A stretch of 64,000 bases of DNA, taken from NCBI RefSeq assembly GCF_003014575.1, contig NZ_PYGF01000001.1, positions 372,001-436,000 on the forward strand, in the 5' to 3' direction. Of the stretch, positions 61,469-64,000 are shown piece after piece. Below the pieces are notes generated by a model. That model made no database searches. It was not told the DNA's origin and was given only the letters and a program-made list of their open reading frames with translations. A program made the translations under genes and the position numbers. Numbering within the stretch: position 1 is the first letter of the stretch; the number at the start of each line of letters is the position of its first letter. The stretch is from Cecembia rubra (lineage in GTDB: Bacteria; Bacteroidota; Bacteroidia; Cytophagales; Cyclobacteriaceae).

Positions 61469-61858
61469 TCAGGGGTCAAGCGTAGTGACCGTGACTTCGC
61501 TTACCTTACTGATTGCATTTAACCTGAAAATTAACTTTAGTGGTTCTTTGTTTATTGTTCCGGAATTGCATTCAGGACCCGGCTCTATGAAATAGATAAA
61601 GAATGTCTGACTTCTGTCTGCCAATTCTACCTTGTCAGGCCTTCCAAAAGTTTTGATAAGCACTTGGTTATTTTTTCCCAGAAAATCATTTTTCACCTCC
61701 CTGAATTGCTCAATTTCATTTAGTCTTAAACCCTTGCAGCCATTCCTGTCATTTTTCCACAAATCCGTATCAATACCATCAATCTCCATTTTTTGGGAAC
61801 ATTGGAAGAAGAATATAAATAGTAAACTGTATATCAGGTAATGTTTTCTAATAGGCAT
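61469..61858 (-). CDS. Small lipoprotein, possibly SmpA/OmlA-like
   Basis: 129 residues; lipobox FFFQC. LIKTFGRPDKVELADRSQTFFIYFI is like the beta turn of SmpA/BamE-type small lipoproteins, but the match is partial. It has no near operon partner; the terminator for ROK precedes it. Function unknown. Confidence 0.7.
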   Translation of the reverse strand: MPIRKHYLIYSLLFIFFFQCSQKMEIDGIDTDLWKNDRNGCKGLRLNEIEQFREVKNDFLGKNNQVLIKTFGRPDKVELADRSQTFFIYFIEPGPECNSGTINKEPLKLIFRLNAISKVSEVTVTTLDP

Positions 61859-62168
61859 TTTTTACTTTATCAAGATTGGGGTATAATTTAAAGTACAAAG
61901 TAAAGACTGTCTTTTGGATTGATGAAACACTTCCTTACAAATAGTTTTTTTATTGATTCACTCATGCCAAGAACAGTTTTGGATCTGCCAAAAACAGCAT
62001 CTCATCCACCGTTTGAAAAAAAACAATTTACAAATCATCCTAACATTCAATGGTTTTGGGCCGTCTTTGACTAAGCTACCTGATTAAAACTCAAATTGGA
62101 CCAAACAGTTTCAATTGTGTATGCCTTTTAATATTTATATTAGCGGCCGTAAAATTAGCAATAAGACT
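61859..62168. other. 310-base intergenic region
   Basis: No gene or strong hairpin. It lies between divergent small lipoprotein and membrane protein genes and presumably holds both promoters; no good TTTG-N19-TAnnTTTG match was found. Confidence 0.45.
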
Positions 62169-62663
62169 ATGTATTATCGTTTCGGAAAAGCATTCCATTT
62201 CCTTTCAGTCCTGTTCTTCCTTGTTTCATTTTTGTATATTTATTCAGCTTTACCAGATTTGGTTACCTATGAATTGAATGAGGAGGGATTGAGTGAAAAA
62301 TTTATAAGTAAGAGTACTTTTTTCTATTCTGGAATAATATTCTTTTTGATCATGAACCTTATTCTGATCACCCCAGGAAAAATGATTGAAAATCAAAGCA
62401 CACCAAATCTCAAAAGGCTGTTTCCTATGGGAGATCAATTTAGAGATTACATTTTGACTTGGATTTACAGTTTTGTGGGGGTAATAAATGTCTCTTTATC
62501 CATTCTGGGCTTGTTTATTCACAGCATCAACAATCAGAATGAAATTGCTTCGGGTGATTTTGCCTTTTTCTTTTATCTGGTACCAATATTTTTTGTAGTT
62601 TGGATTGTTGGACTGTTTTGGATTATAATAAAAAAATTCAAGTCGATTCAAAATCAAGGCTAA
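62169..62663 (+). CDS. Membrane protein of unknown function
   Basis: 164 residues from ATG 62169; the frame opens at 62115, but the shorter start places the first membrane span at residue 10. Four spans are likely (LSVLFFLVSFLYIYSAL, FFYSGIIFFLIMNLILI, ILTWIYSFVGVINVSLSILGLF, FYLVPIFFVVWIVGLFWIII). A DUF1648-like layout is possible, but I do not assign it. It precedes parE by 42 bases on the same strand. Confidence 0.72.
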   Translation: MYYRFGKAFHFLSVLFFLVSFLYIYSALPDLVTYELNEEGLSEKFISKSTFFYSGIIFFLIMNLILITPGKMIENQSTPNLKRLFPMGDQFRDYILTWIYSFVGVINVSLSILGLFIHSINNQNEIASGDFAFFFYLVPIFFVVWIVGLFWIIIKKFKSIQNQG

Positions 62664-62705
62664 TAATTATTTGAAAATCAGTTTGTAAAAATATTCTATT
62701 AATAA

Positions 62706-64000
62706 ATGGCAGAAAACGTACAATATACCGAGGACAGCATTAAATCATTGGATTGGAGGGAGCATATTCGGTTGAGGCCAGGTATGTATATTGGTAAATT
62801 GGGGGATGGAAGCGCTCAGGATGATGGTATTTATGTACTTGTAAAAGAGGTGGTAGATAATAGTATCGACGAGCATATGATGGGACATGGCCGTACGATA
62901 GACATCAAAATTTCTGAGCATAGAGTTGAAGTCAGAGATTATGGTAGGGGAATTCCCTTGGGAAAAGTGATTGATTGTGTTTCAAAGATCAATACTGGAG
63001 GAAAATATGATTCCGGAGCTTTCCAAAAATCTGTGGGACTTAACGGGGTGGGTACCAAAGCTGTCAATGCTTTATCTGAGTATTTCAAAGTGCAATCATT
63101 CCGAGATGGTGAAACCAAAGTGGCAGAATTTGAAAGGGGAGTCTTGATTGAGGACAGGAAACTCGAAAAATCATCAGAAAGAAATGGTACAAAGGTGACA
63201 TTTTCTCCTGACGCTTCAATTTTCAAGAATTACCATTTCATTCCTGAATATCTTGAAAACCAAATTTGGAATTATGCTTTTTTGAATGCCGGACTTACCA
63301 TTAATTTCAACGGTAAAAAGTACTTTTCGGAAAAAGGGCTTTATGACCTTTTGATTAGAAAGGTGGATGAGGACAGTATCCGTTATCCCATTATCCATCT
63401 AAAAGGTCATGAAATTGAAATAGCGCTTACCCATTCCAACCAGTATGGAGAGGAATATTATTCCTTCGTCAATGGTCAGTTTACAACCCAAGGAGGTACC
63501 CATTTGGCAGCCTTTAGGGAAGCTATCGTAAAAACGATAAGGGAGTTTTATAAAAAAGACTATGATGCTTCGGACATCAGGTCTTCGATTGTTGGAGCAA
63601 TTGCAGTTAGGGTCCAGGAGCCAGTCTTTGAATCCCAGACCAAAACCAAATTGGGTTCCCAGAATGTCGGTCCTGATGGTCCCACATTGAGGACTTTTGT
63701 TAATGATTTTGTAAAAACAGAGCTTGACAATTACCTACATAAAAATCCAGCAGTAGCAGATGCGCTGCTAAAGCGTATCCTTCAATCTGAAAGGGAAAGG
63801 AAAGAAATTTCCGGCATCAAAAAGCTGGCAAATGAAAGAGCGAAAAAAGCCAATCTTCACAATAAAAAGCTCAGGGACTGCCGGGTGCATTATGATGATC
63901 CCAAAGGGGATGATGAAATGAAAAACAGGACCATGCTTTTTATTACCGAGGGTGATTCTGCATCTGGTTCCATTACCAAATCCAGGGATGTGCAGACCCA
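62706..64000 (+). CDS. parE: DNA topoisomerase IV subunit B, 3' part missing
   Basis: 431 complete codons to the right edge. It opens with a GHKL ATPase: [24 protein letters not shown] (catalytic E and Mg-binding N), DYGRGIPLG and [14 protein letters not shown]. It continues through the transducer and into the TOPRIM domain ([11 protein letters not shown] near 417). Combined spelling and small length of the ATPase domain fit ParE rather than GyrB. With ParC it decatenates chromosomes using ATP. It is probably cotranscribed with the small membrane protein upstream. Confidence 0.93.
   Translation, partial: MAENVQYTEDSIKSLDWREHIRLRPGMYIGKLGDGSAQDDGIYVLVKEVVDNSIDEHMMGHGRTIDIKISEHRVEVRDYGRGIPLGKVIDCVSKINTGGKYDSGAFQKSVGLNGVGTKAVNALSEYFKVQSFRDGETKVAEFERGVLIEDRKLEKSSERNGTKVTFSPDASIFKNYHFIPEYLENQIWNYAFLNAGLTINFNGKKYFSEKGLYDLLIRKVDEDSIRYPIIHLKGHEIEIALTHSNQYGEEYYSFVNGQFTTQGGTHLAAFREAIVKTIREFYKKDYDASDIRSSIVGAIAVRVQEPVFESQTKTKLGSQNVGPDGPTLRTFVNDFVKTELDNYLHKNPAVADALLKRILQSERERKEISGIKKLANERAKKANLHNKKLRDCRVHYDDPKGDDEMKNRTMLFITEGDSASGSITKSRDVQT

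Noticed and set aside
1-64000. tRNA, rRNA, CRISPR, insertion sequence or phage genes
   Set aside because: No cloverleaf, conserved rRNA stretch, regular repeat-spacer series, transposase or integrase was recognised by eye.

Overview
The window looks like a chromosomal segment of an aerobic Bacteroidota, most likely order Cytophagales, family Cyclobacteriaceae (Algoriphagus/Cyclobacterium-like). This is inferred from moderate AT richness, promoter-like TAnnTTTG elements, few Shine-Dalgarno sequences, many short-lobed signal peptides ending in AQ, many lipoproteins, and family content (DUF1080, GH2, haem-binding domain, YfcC, DUF2452, a TonB receptor with a carboxypeptidase-regulatory-like domain). 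I found no tRNA, rRNA, CRISPR array, insertion sequence or prophage. About 56 protein genes are supported; the first (DUF1080 protein) and the last (parE) run off the window.

Layout. 1-7.2 kb: periplasmic carbohydrate breakdown (tandem-DUF1080 protein, two GH2 glycosidases) followed by two translationally coupled haem-binding proteins. 7.2-10.7 kb: an unknown secreted protein, a DUF1460 NlpC/P60-like enzyme, a CDGSH iron-sulfur protein and a Sde182/DUF1593 nucleoside-hydrolase-like protein. 10.7-16.7 kb: a tight four-gene minus-strand operon (SDR, ACAD10/11-type acyl-CoA dehydrogenase, APH-type kinase, 3-hydroxyacyl-CoA dehydrogenase), a divergent MECR-like reductase and a TetR regulator. The operon resembles the levulinate (lva) / mammalian ACAD10-ACAD11 route for 4-hydroxyacyl-CoA. 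16.7-21 kb: a small lipoprotein, tyrS and an ABC exporter. 21-24.2 kb: a GCS2-type amidoligase fused to CBS domains, with an adjacent aspartoacylase-type hydrolase. 24.3-34 kb: acyl-CoA dehydrogenase, DinB-like protein, ceramidase-like lipoprotein, aldo/keto reductase, YfcC transporter, an exported TPR/DnaJ-zinc-finger protein, alpha/beta hydrolase and rmuC. 34-39 kb: a BNR-propeller lipoprotein, an exported TPR protein and the trkA-trkH potassium uptake pair.

39-43.2 kb: ligase-associated DEXH helicase and ATP-dependent DNA ligase (overlapping). 43.3-47.4 kb: a CHRD-like lipoprotein, then a probable zinc-uptake locus (ZnuD-like TonB receptor, acid-rich lipoprotein, His-rich lipoprotein) preceded by a promoter framed by two Fur-family-like boxes. 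47.8-55 kb: a subtilisin-like lipoprotein, DUF3820, a secreted alpha/beta hydrolase, gamma-glutamyltransferase and an S9 peptidase. 55-62.7 kb: an Hpt protein, a small conserved trio of unknown function, deoxynucleoside kinase, 3-hydroxybutyryl-CoA dehydrogenase, a CvfB-like S1 protein, a cysteine-less ArsC-like protein, a YkgJ-type protein, a ROK kinase and small envelope proteins, ending in parE.

The least conventional systems are the split ACAD10/11-like operon, the GCS2-CBS/deacylase pair, and the double-operator metal-uptake promoter. All functional statements come from reading motifs and recalling families; no search was run.
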